Shown here piece after piece: positions 1-7,264 of a stretch of 11,047 bases of DNA. Below the pieces are notes generated by a model that had not been told where the DNA came from, did not search any database, and saw nothing but the letters and a program-made list of their open reading frames with translations. The position numbers and the translations under genes were made by a program. Positions within the stretch are counted from its first letter, which is position 1. Every line of letters starts with the position of its first letter. This DNA is from an uncultured Collinsella sp. (GTDB lineage Bacteria > Actinomycetota > Coriobacteriia > Coriobacteriales > Coriobacteriaceae), in the NCBI GenBank assembly GCA_900553345.1, contig USDE01000026.1, forward strand, positions 1 through 11,047, given 5' to 3'.

Positions 1-125
1 GCCAGTGCTGCATGAACAGCGCCTGCTCACGCTTCCAGCGGCGCAGCTTTTCCTCATTGGCCTCTTCCCTGCCGCGCGAGGTGAACTCGTAGTGATACAT
101 CTCGGCATAGGGCGTAAAGATGGTG
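1..125 (-). pseudogene. Fragment of a tandem GT2 glycosyltransferase C-terminus (runs off the left edge)
   Basis: Read on the minus strand, this stretch encodes about 41 codons equivalent to residues 764-804 of the 828-aa glycosyltransferase at 1458-3944, from TIFTPYAE to the tryptophan of QHW. The DNA matches 1532-1656 at 122 of 125 bases. The differences are at 56, 95 and 100; the first two are silent and the third turns Leu into Met. Homology stops sharply at 125/126, 18 bases after the stop codon of the ATPase gene. There is no start codon or upstream GT body, so as seen it cannot make an enzyme. It could be the displaced 3' end of the large GT gene after an insertion, or the tail of a second homologous GT gene whose 5' part was replaced. 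What lies further left is not visible. Confidence 0.8.
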
Positions 126-143
126 ACGTCGTCCTCTCTCGAC

Positions 144-1247
144 CTAGAACCGTTCGAGAATCTCCTCGGCATTCTCTCGCAGATAGATATCTAGGTCCGG
201 CACGGCAAACTGCACATAGCCTCTCTGTGGCGCCTGAATAACCTCTCTTTGTAGCAATTTTGCCCTAATAGAGCTGACCTCATTAGTCTTTTTACCCATG
301 CGCCTAGCAATCTCGGCTGATTTGGACTGTTGTTTGTCCTCGCACATCGCCAAAAGGTATCTGATATCGTTAGGCCCCAGTCCAGAAATCGCGGGCTCGT
401 GAACAACATCGTGAAAACGAGCCTCTGCCAGCGCAATGCCTTCGGTGACGTCGCGCTCGCTCACGATGGCACTTTTGGCACGATGCAAGTTGGCGCGCTG
501 CCAAATGGAATAACCGACCAGTTGCACCAGATAGGCATAGCCCTTAGTGGCCTTAGCGGCTCTCGACAGAAGATCGTCCTCTATGGTCAAACCAGTCGCG
601 ACAAAGCTATCGCCCATAGAGAGCGCTACCTCCACCTGGTTGATAGGCGCCAGATCTTCAGGGAGGGCACGACGCAAGAACGTAAGCGCCTTGCCGTTAA
701 TAAGATCCATAACGCCGGCGGGTAAGCCGGCAAAGGCAAGTGCGATATCTACTTTTTCCCCTATCAAAAGCTGAACCGTAGACGCAATGGCACGCATATC
801 GTCAATCGGAGCGTCCTGGACTTCATCGATGGCAATAAAAAGACCCTTGGATGACTTCGCTGCCGAACTTAGCAACTTTCTAAGGCTCGACTCTTTGGGC
901 GCAACATCGACTTTCGCGGAAACAAAGCCGGCGTTTACGCCGACCGAAGCATTGGCCGCAAGGGAAGAATCAGCAACCTGATCCCTCAAGTCCAGCAATA
1001 GGTTAGGGCCAGCAGAAACAATAGCGGTCTTCCATCCAAGCTCTCGCGCACGATCCCTAAGATCGCAGAGCAAAACAGTTTTTCCGGAGCCTCTCGGCCC
1101 AGCGATGCGCATGAGTCTCGCAGGTGCACCTATTCCCGCATTCAAACTCTCGGTAAACTCAAGGGCGATATCATCACGACCAATTATGCGCGGAGGCTCA
1201 GCGCCGGCAGTGGGACGAAACGGGTTATGGAATGCTGTGGCGCTCAC
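144..1247 (-). CDS. P-loop (AAA-type) ATP-binding protein, 367 aa, function unknown
   Basis: This is a cytosolic NTPase of the actinobacterial 'ATP-binding protein' type. The N-terminus (NPFRPTAGAEPP then IIGRDD, residues 8-26) is the usual lead-in to this AAA domain. Walker A is GPRGSGKT (50-57), and Walker B is the hydrophobic run ending in DEVQD (141-145). AFAGLP (171-176) sits where sensor 1 is expected, and RRA (192-194) could supply an arginine finger. Residues of about 290-360 look like a winged-helix domain (AEIARRMGKKTNEVSSIRAKL). No membrane segment or signal peptide is seen. The start is GTG at 1247, with GGAAAGG about 7 bases upstream. It has its own AT-rich leader and stands apart from the GT operon. 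Its coding DNA is less GC-rich (30 of 60 in one sampled line, against 39 of 60 in the large GT), which suggests transfer. Partner and target are unknown; a stress or defence role is possible but unsupported by the sequence. Confidence 0.88.
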   Translation of the reverse strand: MSATAFHNPFRPTAGAEPPRIIGRDDIALEFTESLNAGIGAPARLMRIAGPRGSGKTVLLCDLRDRARELGWKTAIVSAGPNLLLDLRDQVADSSLAANASVGVNAGFVSAKVDVAPKESSLRKLLSSAAKSSKGLFIAIDEVQDAPIDDMRAIASTVQLLIGEKVDIALAFAGLPAGVMDLINGKALTFLRRALPEDLAPINQVEVALSMGDSFVATGLTIEDDLLSRAAKATKGYAYLVQLVGYSIWQRANLHRAKSAIVSERDVTEGIALAEARFHDVVHEPAISGLGPNDIRYLLAMCEDKQQSKSAEIARRMGKKTNEVSSIRAKLLQREVIQAPQRGYVQFAVPDLDIYLRENAEEILERF

Positions 1248-1457
1248 TTGTTTGCCTTTCCGGGGAATCGATTAACAGTCAATCATTGCTTAAATTTTTA
1301 TCGTAGACTATATCGGATAATATCGAGTTATATAAGCCTGTATAAACTTATCGCGGAAGTATCCAGCTTTCGTAATTTGTCTTAACGGACAGTCCAACGT
1401 TACTTTCTTCCAAGCTCATAGCGAAAGAAAGTTAAGGACTTCCTAAAAACCATTGCC
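1248..1457 (-). promoter_or_regulatory. AT-rich leader and probable promoter region of the ATPase gene
   Basis: These 210 bases separate the end of the large GT gene from the ATPase start. The lines 1261-1320 and 1321-1380 are each 21 of 60 G+C, far below the surrounding genes. The minus strand has several -10-like AT stretches (TATTAT and TATAGT around 1308-1325), but none has a convincing -35 partner, so I do not choose one. The pentamer TATCG (CGATA on the minus strand) occurs four times, starting at 1299, 1311, 1321 and 1339, and could be a repeated binding site. The ribosome binding site GGAAAGG lies just before the GTG start. Promoter activity is inferred from composition and from the fact that the ATPase gene has no close co-directional partner. 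Confidence 0.5.
1402..1432. repeat. Inverted repeat in the GT-ATPase intergenic region
   Basis: ACTTTCTT (1402-1409) and AAGAAAGT (1425-1432) are perfect 8-base inverted arms around a 15-base spacer. A further CTTAAC (1381-1386) and GTTAAG (1431-1436) pair is an alternative arrangement. The stem is AT-rich and is not followed by a T-run on the minus strand, so it is a poor intrinsic terminator for the large GT gene. It could be a protein-binding site or chance in AT-rich DNA. Confidence 0.4.
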
Positions 1458-3944
1458 TTAATACGAGAAATACTCGCTCTCAACGGATAAGTTCGGCCCC
1501 AACCACGGATCGCCCGTCAAGAAGAACTCAGGCCAGTGCTGCATGAACAGCGCCTGCTCACGCTTCCAGCGGCGCAGCTTTTCCTCGTTGGCCTCTTCCC
1601 TGCCGCGCGAGGTGAACTCGTAGTGGTACAGCTCGGCATAGGGCGTAAAGATGGTGCGGTAACCCGCCTCCCACACGCGCAGGCAAAAGTCTGCGTCGTT
1701 AAAACCGACGGCGAATTCCTCGTTGTAGCCGCCGACGCGCTCAAATACGTCGCGTCGCACCATCTGGCAGGCACCCGTCACGGCGCTAAAGTTGCCCGGG
1801 CGCACGGCACGGGCAAGATAGCCCTCGCGCTTTGCCGAGAAGTCCTGGTTGGCATGGGCAAGTGCGCCACGCACGCCAACCAAAATGCCGGCATGCTGCA
1901 CCAGATGATCGGCAAAGTAGAGTTTGGCGCCCACCACGCCCGCATCGGGACGCTGCAGATAGCCCATCATCTCTTCGATAAAGTCCGGGCTTATGACCTC
2001 GGTATCGTTGTTCAGCAGCAGCAGGTAGTCACCCTTGGCGTGCTTCACACCAAAATTGATGATCTGAGAGTAATTGAACTCGCCCGGCCAGTACACAACG
2101 CGCGCGATGCCCTTGCCTTCGGATGCTGCAGCCACGCGCTCTGGCAGGGTTTCGTAATACGCAAACGTCTCCGGGGCTTCACTGTTGTTCTCCACCAAGA
2201 CGATCTCGTAATTGGTATACGTGGCCTTCTGGGCGATCGACATCACACAGGCATCGAGCGTCTCAATGTGATCCTTGGTGGGGATCACAATGCTCACCAG
2301 CGGCGCAGGCTCCGGCAGCGCATGGCGCATGCGGTAGACAAACGGCGTCTCGGTCTCCTCGACCGTTCCGTGAACGCCCAGCGCGTTAAAGTGGCGCTGC
2401 AGCGCAAGACGACCCGCTTCAATGGCATACGGCTTGCTATCGGCAGAGCCATCGGCGGTCGATCCCGGATGCACGCGCCAGTGATACAGCACATGCGCAA
2501 CGTGCTCAAAGCGCGCGCCGGCTGCAAGGCAGCGAAGCGTCAAGTCGTAGTCCTGGGCGCCCGCAACGTCTTCTGGGGACATACCAATGTGATCGATGAG
2601 CGCCTTCTCCACCATCAGGAAATGCGTCACGCAGTTATGGCTATAGAGCAGGTCGACGTTGAGTACGGTCTTAAAGACCGGCTGGCCCCACTCCCCCGTT
2701 TTCTGGAACATGTCCTCATCACAGAACAGGACCTGGGGACGCTCGCCCTCGGCCGCCTTGTTCAGTGCGGAAACATACTGGAATAACGCGTCCGGTTCCA
2801 GAATGTCATCGTGGTCCAAGAAAGCGATGTAGTCGCCTGTCGCTTGCTCGATACCTGCGTTGGTGTTGACCACAATGCCGCCGTTGCCGGGAAGCTCGAT
2901 GCGACGGATGCGCTCGTCGTTGGCACCTGCCGCAAGGGTGGCCACCGCGTCCCATTCGGGCGAGGCGTCCATAAGCAGCAATTCCCAGTTGTCATAGCTC
3001 TGGGCTTGCACCGATTCCAGCAGCTCGCGCAGGTAGACCCGATCAGTCTTGTAGCACGGCACCACAATGCTCACGAGCGGTCTATAGGCAAAGGCCGCCG
3101 AAGCGACACGCTGGCACGCCAAATCGCCCGGCTTTGCGCGATGCTGCTCAAACCAACGTCGATAAGCTGCGTCGTCTGCACGCGCGTCCTTCATACGGTT
3201 CCAGCTGTCGTCGACCATGCCGTTGTACAGGCGACCATCCATGGCGCAAAACCCGCTTTGGATCCGCTCTGTGGGATCGCTCACGATCGCGACAAAATCT
3301 CGTATATCCTGAGGCATCTCAACACTCAGATACGATTTATTGATGCGGCATCCGTTCTGCTGCGGAACATCGACCTGCGATTCAAACACATGCACGGTAA
3401 CATCGATGGCATTCATATGCGTATCGAAGATCTGGAGCTCAGGCGCGCACTGGGGGTCTCCCGCCCAGGTAACCTCATAGCGCCACACCGCGCCGACGTC
3501 TGCCGGCAAATAGCGAATGGCATCGATCTCGTAGCGGCCGCAGCGTTCGCCACGCTGCGCATCGCGGATAAGCGCGCACAGCGCAGGCTTTGCTTTGTAG
3601 TTAATCTTGGATTCCAATTTGGCCACGCGGCTATCGAGACGAATAGAGCCCAACCTTTGGCCACCGGATGCAAAAACGGCATCCATCGACGAGCCATCCA
3701 AAAACGGAAGCACCAAAACGGCGAGCTCGCGCTCGTAATCGGAAACAGAAGGGCATAGCGCCAGCACACGGCCATGATCGACCGGGAGCACCAGTGACGG
3801 CAAACAAGAACCGCTCGTAGTCGCATGGGCAAAAGTCTGGGAATCCTCCTGCTCAATAATCTCCGCGATATCCTGGCCGGCAAAACGAAGCAGCACAAAC
3901 AGGCGGCCCTGGCTGCGGCAAAGCGCTAAACGCTTGATACTCAT
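1458..3944 (-). CDS. Large glycosyltransferase with two tandem GT2 domains, 828 aa
   Basis: This protein probably adds sugars to a growing cell-surface polysaccharide from nucleotide-sugar donors at the inner membrane face. Residues 1-285 form an N-terminal region without GT motifs, a layout seen in tandem GT2 enzymes of polysaccharide loci. The first GT2 domain starts at PLVSIVVPCYK (289-299), carries the metal-binding DHDD (377-380) and the likely base region QDYD (464-467), and ends near YHWR (487-490). The second starts at PLVSIVIPTKD (548-558), carries NNDTE (645-649), and has NDADFCLRVWEAGY (749-762). Both sites look intact, so two transfers by one polypeptide are possible. No membrane segment is seen. 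ATG at 3944 directly follows the previous stop (TAGATG), with GAGAGG inside the upstream gene's end, so translation is probably coupled. It is the last gene of the GT operon. Its 3' part (1532-1656) is duplicated at 1-125. Acceptor and sugar are unknown. Confidence 0.92.
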   Translation of the reverse strand: MSIKRLALCRSQGRLFVLLRFAGQDIAEIIEQEDSQTFAHATTSGSCLPSLVLPVDHGRVLALCPSVSDYERELAVLVLPFLDGSSMDAVFASGGQRLGSIRLDSRVAKLESKINYKAKPALCALIRDAQRGERCGRYEIDAIRYLPADVGAVWRYEVTWAGDPQCAPELQIFDTHMNAIDVTVHVFESQVDVPQQNGCRINKSYLSVEMPQDIRDFVAIVSDPTERIQSGFCAMDGRLYNGMVDDSWNRMKDARADDAAYRRWFEQHRAKPGDLACQRVASAAFAYRPLVSIVVPCYKTDRVYLRELLESVQAQSYDNWELLLMDASPEWDAVATLAAGANDERIRRIELPGNGGIVVNTNAGIEQATGDYIAFLDHDDILEPDALFQYVSALNKAAEGERPQVLFCDEDMFQKTGEWGQPVFKTVLNVDLLYSHNCVTHFLMVEKALIDHIGMSPEDVAGAQDYDLTLRCLAAGARFEHVAHVLYHWRVHPGSTADGSADSKPYAIEAGRLALQRHFNALGVHGTVEETETPFVYRMRHALPEPAPLVSIVIPTKDHIETLDACVMSIAQKATYTNYEIVLVENNSEAPETFAYYETLPERVAAASEGKGIARVVYWPGEFNYSQIINFGVKHAKGDYLLLLNNDTEVISPDFIEEMMGYLQRPDAGVVGAKLYFADHLVQHAGILVGVRGALAHANQDFSAKREGYLARAVRPGNFSAVTGACQMVRRDVFERVGGYNEEFAVGFNDADFCLRVWEAGYRTIFTPYAELYHYEFTSRGREEANEEKLRRWKREQALFMQHWPEFFLTGDPWLGPNLSVESEYFSY
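1532..1656 (-). repeat. Right-hand copy of a 125-bp direct repeat flanking the ATPase unit
   Basis: This part of the large GT gene matches 1-125 in the same orientation with three mismatches (1587, 1626 and 1631). The true repeat may be longer, because the left copy is cut by the window edge. The unit between the copies, 126-1531, holds only the ATPase gene, its leader, and the last 24 codons plus stop of the GT. The two copies could serve as substrates for homologous recombination that deletes the ATPase and rebuilds one GT 3' end. Confidence 0.85.
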
Positions 3945-5012
3945 CTACACCTCTCGCTTTCCCAGAGCATTCGCGGCCATGCGCTTGCACGCGCCCAGGC
4001 GCCCAAACCTCAAGACGTCGTAATCGAACATGAGCTTTTTGCACGAACGAGCAGCAGGCACCTTACCGACAAGTGCCGCACGCACCATAGCGGCAACAGA
4101 AGGAGCACATTGCGCGAGCGCGGCATCGTTGCCCACGGCAGAACCATCAAGCGCCGCGGCGACGGCAGCAAACACCTTACCGCAGTCCGAACCCAGCAAC
4201 CTGAGCGCATCGTACAGCACCAGATCGCAGAGGAAGTACGCCAGGTCATCGGCATGCTGAGCATCGAGACCGTCGCGTTGCCAGTCAGCAAGCACCGCGG
4301 AGTAAATCTTCACGTGCTCCAACAGGCGCGTCTCGTCGTCATAGCGCATGGTGTCCATGAGCGAGCCTTTGCGTGCCACGCGATAGTCGTACAGTTTGTT
4401 CGAGATAAGCGCGGTCTTGTGCGAGCGACCGTACACGGCAAAATCAAAGACCTGATCCTCGCCATATTTAACGGTTTCATCGAACACGATTCCGTTGCCC
4501 AGCAAAAAAGTGCGCTTACAAGCGGTGCGCCATGCAAAGGGACGAGACGCTTCCTTAAACAGCAGGTCGGAGCTATAGCCCTCAAACGAAACGTCGCGTG
4601 GGCTCAGCACATAGTTAAGCCACGGATACCCCGCCTCCAGCGGATACGGGTTCGCGCCAAAGGTCAAAACGTCGCAATCCTCACGCTCAAAGGCATCAAC
4701 GATTACACGGCACGCATCGGACGTAAAGCGATCGTCGGAATCCAAGAACGCGACCATAGGAGCCGAGGACGCAGCGATACCCGCATTGCGGGCGCTCGAC
4801 AGACCACCGTTGGGCTTATCGACAAGCTTAAAGCGCATATCCCTTTCGCAATAGGCAGCGGCGATATCGCGCGACCCATCCGGCGAGCCATCGTTGACCA
4901 GCACACCTTCCCAATCGGGCATATCCTGCGCGAGTAGGGAGTCCAGGCACCATGCCAGGCACTCCTCCACCTTGTAGATGGGAACGACGACGGAAATCTT
5001 AGGGGTAGTCAT
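3945..5012 (-). CDS. Family 2 glycosyltransferase (type B), about 355 aa
   Basis: This is a single-domain GT-A fold enzyme, probably acting on a lipid-linked oligosaccharide in the cytosol. Numbered from the ATG at 5012, the fold begins with KISVVVPIYKVEECL and has the nucleotide-binding NDGSPD (about 40-45), the GGLSSARNAGI segment, the metal-binding DSDD (91-94) and a GED motif (184-186) that likely holds the catalytic base. The C-terminal third is helical and family-variable. A GTG at 5018 is in frame, but it lies only 3 bases after the AGGAG Shine-Dalgarno sequence. The ATG at 5012 has a 9-base spacing, so I prefer it. The Shine-Dalgarno sequence overlaps the stop of the 372-aa GT (AGTAGGAG). 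The stop codon abuts the ATG of the 828-aa GT, so all three are probably one transcript. It shares layout with the 346-aa GT at 6218-7258, from which it seems to have diverged after duplication. Confidence 0.92.
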   Translation of the reverse strand: MTTPKISVVVPIYKVEECLAWCLDSLLAQDMPDWEGVLVNDGSPDGSRDIAAAYCERDMRFKLVDKPNGGLSSARNAGIAASSAPMVAFLDSDDRFTSDACRVIVDAFEREDCDVLTFGANPYPLEAGYPWLNYVLSPRDVSFEGYSSDLLFKEASRPFAWRTACKRTFLLGNGIVFDETVKYGEDQVFDFAVYGRSHKTALISNKLYDYRVARKGSLMDTMRYDDETRLLEHVKIYSAVLADWQRDGLDAQHADDLAYFLCDLVLYDALRLLGSDCGKVFAAVAAALDGSAVGNDAALAQCAPSVAAMVRAALVGKVPAARSCKKLMFDYDVLRFGRLGACKRMAANALGKREV

Positions 5013-5024
5013 AATCACGCGCTC

Positions 5025-6143
5025 CTACTGTGCCGCCGGCACGTCGTCGGGATGCGGATTATCACCGCAGGCGCGCTGATACGTCAGCACGCGCCAAACC
5101 AGCGGCAGGCCGCCGATCTTAAAGTAGTGTTTAAACGTATTGAGCTTGCCCGGCTTCTTAAAATCAAAGCGCGAATCGATATAGGCACGGGACGATTTGA
5201 CCATCAAACGAAGATCGGTCTCGCCACGCGGGTCGAAGAGCGACAGGTCAAAGCGACCGGCATCCCAATCGGCCTTGAGCTCGGGCGATGCCTTCTCCCA
5301 AAACTGCTCGCGCAGCCCATCGACCAGACGGTCATCATTCCAGCGGTACGTATCGACCTTCATGCGCATTAAAATACCCTGAAGCCGAGCCTTAAGCTCG
5401 GGGCGTTCATCCAAAAAGCGCTGCATCTCGGCATATTCGTCGCACACGCAAAATACCTTGTTAGGCGAGTTAACAGAACTCTTCTCGTTGTCTTGGCGAT
5501 AGCACAAAATGGGATCCGCAATAAACGCAGCACGCTCGGCACATGCCCAGACCTTAAAGTTAAAACCCGCATCCTGATACGAGGCACCCGGCGTGGGAAG
5601 GAATCGAATCTGATTGTCGTTAAGGAACGCACGTCGATAGATGGCCGACCAAATGGAAGGCTTGCGATAGAAAATGCCCGGGCGATCGACGGGGCGATAC
5701 GCGGCGCCCGTCATATGCTCGTCGATAATTCCAAACAGCTCGCGGCGCTCGCTGGGCGCAGACCAGTACAAGTAAAAGTCGCCCTTAACGACATCAGCAT
5801 GCTCGGCGTCGGCCTTGGCAACCAGCTTTTGAAGCGAATCCTCGAACATAAAGTCATCGGACTCCAAAATGCCCACGTACTCGCCACGCGCCATCTCCAG
5901 GCCGCGGTTCATCGAGTCGCCGTAGCCGCTGTTGACCTTGTCAATAATCTTGACGCGCGCATCGCGCTCCATGTACTCGCGAATGATATCCGGCGAGCTA
6001 TCGGTAGATCCGTCGTTGATGCAGATGATTTCGATGTCCTTGAGCGACTGTGTCACAGCGGAATCGAGGCACTCGCGCAGGTAGCGCTCAACATTGCAAA
6101 TGGGAATAAGCAACGAAACTTTAGGGGTATCAGAGTTCTGCAA
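5025..6143 (-). CDS. Family 2 glycosyltransferase (type A), 372 aa, TTG start
   Basis: This is a GT-A type sugar transferase of polysaccharide synthesis. It shows KVSLLIPICNVERYL (8-22), CINDGSTDSS (41-50), NSGYGDSMNRGLEMA (71-85) in place of the usual ARNxG segment, ESDD (94-97) as the DxD metal motif, PTPGASYQD (183-191) as the likely acceptor or base region, and CYRQDNEKSS (214-223). No membrane helix is seen. The start is TTG at 6143: it has a strong AGGAGG 5 bases upstream and there is no in-frame ATG before residue 58. Residues 8-99 match 78 of 92 positions in the 367-aa GT at 7265-8368; the rest is more divergent, mostly after the PTPGAS region, which may reflect a different acceptor. 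It follows the 346-aa GT after 74 bases that may hold an internal promoter and a hairpin over the ribosome binding site. Its stop overlaps the next gene's Shine-Dalgarno sequence. Confidence 0.92.
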   Translation of the reverse strand: MQNSDTPKVSLLIPICNVERYLRECLDSAVTQSLKDIEIICINDGSTDSSPDIIREYMERDARVKIIDKVNSGYGDSMNRGLEMARGEYVGILESDDFMFEDSLQKLVAKADAEHADVVKGDFYLYWSAPSERRELFGIIDEHMTGAAYRPVDRPGIFYRKPSIWSAIYRRAFLNDNQIRFLPTPGASYQDAGFNFKVWACAERAAFIADPILCYRQDNEKSSVNSPNKVFCVCDEYAEMQRFLDERPELKARLQGILMRMKVDTYRWNDDRLVDGLREQFWEKASPELKADWDAGRFDLSLFDPRGETDLRLMVKSSRAYIDSRFDFKKPGKLNTFKHYFKIGGLPLVWRVLTYQRACGDNPHPDDVPAAQ

Positions 6144-6151
6144 GAGAACCT

Positions 6152-6174
6152 CCTGTTGAATAGCGTGTAACAGG
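6152..6174 (-). promoter_or_regulatory. Possible hairpin overlapping the ribosome binding site of the 372-aa GT
   Basis: On the minus strand, CCTGTT (6174-6169) and AACAGG (6157-6152) form a perfect 6-bp stem with an 11-base loop. The second arm includes the first bases of the AGGAGG ribosome binding site that serves the TTG start at 6143. Folding would partly hide that site and lower translation. The stem is short and the loop long, so the structure is marginal. Confidence 0.3.
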
Positions 6175-6177
6175 GTT

Positions 6178-6186
6178 ATTTTAGCA
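6178..6186 (-). promoter_or_regulatory. Possible extended -10 promoter inside the GT operon
   Basis: The minus strand reads TGCTAAAAT here, which fits an extended -10 element (TGn followed by TAAAAT, 5 of 6 to consensus). It lies in the only sizeable gap of the operon, between the 346-aa and 372-aa genes. No good -35 is seen at 17 bases. Transcripts would begin near 6171, at the hairpin described above. It would let the three distal GT genes be expressed separately from the first two. Confidence 0.3.
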
Positions 6187-6217
6187 GCCGAGTTGCGGCG
6201 GGCGGCACCGCTTGGAA

Positions 6218-7258
6218 TTAGATAAAGCGTTCCAGGCAGGCCTTGAGACCGCGGGTCGAAAGATAGAACAGCGCGGCGTCTGCCATCGAAACGCCCGAGG
6301 TCGCCGCAACGAGCTTATGGGCAACACGGCAAACGGCGCCCTTAGCAGGCATATCCGCCCACTCCGTTCCCAAAAACGTCGTGAAATCCATATTGACGCG
6401 ACCGGCCACGCGACGGAAACCATCGGCATCCAAGCGCGCCAAATCAAACACGATAAGGTCCAAGAACCAGGTAATCAGCTCTCCGGGGCACAGGTCCAAA
6501 AGGCCGTAGGCCGCCCAGTCTTCCATAACTTCCTCGAGCATCCTCATGTGTGCGTCGAGCTTTTTGGCGCGTGCCTCGGCACTGTTGAACTCGTGCGTCG
6601 CCGATTCGCTCTCCATCACGTAGTGGTAGAACCTGACCGGCATGACGACGGTTTTAGGAGCCAGCGCGTAAGCTGCGAACTGGAACACAACGTCCTCACC
6701 CAAGGCCAAGCCGGGGGCAAAGCGAATGCCTTCGCGATTGAGCAGCTCGCGCGAAAAAGCCGCGCGGCACGCATAGGGCTGTGCGTTTGCGTGGAACAGC
6801 AACTGGGGATCACGGGCGCCAAAAGTGCCCGCCTTGGGGCTCATGAGTTGCTGGACCCGCTTGGGCGCGGCGTCGGACGGCTCGCAAACGCCGCCAAAAA
6901 CGGCGACCTCGGCATCTGCAGACTCCATGGCATGCAGCACGCACTCGACCGTCTGGGCGTCGATGTAATCGTCGGCGTCCACAAAAAAGACGGTCTCGCC
7001 CTCGGCGGCATCGATACCGGCATTTCGAGCGCACGAGACACCAGCGTTTTCCTGGTCAATCACCAGCACACGGTCGTCGGCCTGCGCAATTTGACGCAAG
7101 ACGCCCAGCGAATCGTCAACCGAACCGTCGTTGACACAGACAACCTGAATCGAGCGCTCAGACTGTGCCAGCAGCGAGTCGAGGCATCTCTGAATGGAGC
7201 GCGCGGAGTTGTATACGGGAACGACAATAGTCGCTTTGGGAATCGAGGCCTCTCCCAT
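6218..7258 (-). CDS. Family 2 glycosyltransferase (type B), 346 aa
   Basis: This is a cytosolic GT-A fold transferase, second gene of the operon. Motifs in order are KATIVVPVYNSARSI (8-22), CVNDGSVDDS (41-50), ENAGVSCARNAGI (70-82), the metal-binding DADD (94-97), and LGEDVVFQFAAYAL (186-199), where the GED motif likely supplies the catalytic base. The C-terminal part is helical and ends without a membrane segment. The ATG at 7258 comes 6 bases after the stop of the 367-aa GT, with a purine-rich GAGGGGGTAGG just upstream, so coupling is likely. The same arrangement of domains and the LxxWxxxGL/LxxxLxDLxxxDxxRL pattern in the C-terminal half links it to the GT at 3945-5012. Sugar and acceptor cannot be read from sequence. 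Confidence 0.92.
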   Translation of the reverse strand: MGEASIPKATIVVPVYNSARSIQRCLDSLLAQSERSIQVVCVNDGSVDDSLGVLRQIAQADDRVLVIDQENAGVSCARNAGIDAAEGETVFFVDADDYIDAQTVECVLHAMESADAEVAVFGGVCEPSDAAPKRVQQLMSPKAGTFGARDPQLLFHANAQPYACRAAFSRELLNREGIRFAPGLALGEDVVFQFAAYALAPKTVVMPVRFYHYVMESESATHEFNSAEARAKKLDAHMRMLEEVMEDWAAYGLLDLCPGELITWFLDLIVFDLARLDADGFRRVAGRVNMDFTTFLGTEWADMPAKGAVCRVAHKLVAATSGVSMADAALFYLSTRGLKACLERFI

Positions 7259-7264
7259 ACCGAC

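Noticed and set aside
1402..1432. Inverted repeat considered as an intrinsic terminator of the GT operon
   Set aside because: The stem is AT-rich with a 15-base loop and no T-run follows on the minus strand.
1..1656. ATPase unit considered as a classical insertion sequence or composite transposon
   Set aside because: No transposase, no terminal inverted repeats and no short target duplication are visible. The flanking repeat is GT coding sequence, so an IS label is not supported.
1536..2786. 416-codon open frame on the plus strand inside the large GT gene
   Set aside because: It is the antisense shadow of the tandem GT2 gene. Its first residues recur at position 5 only because of the 125-bp direct repeat.
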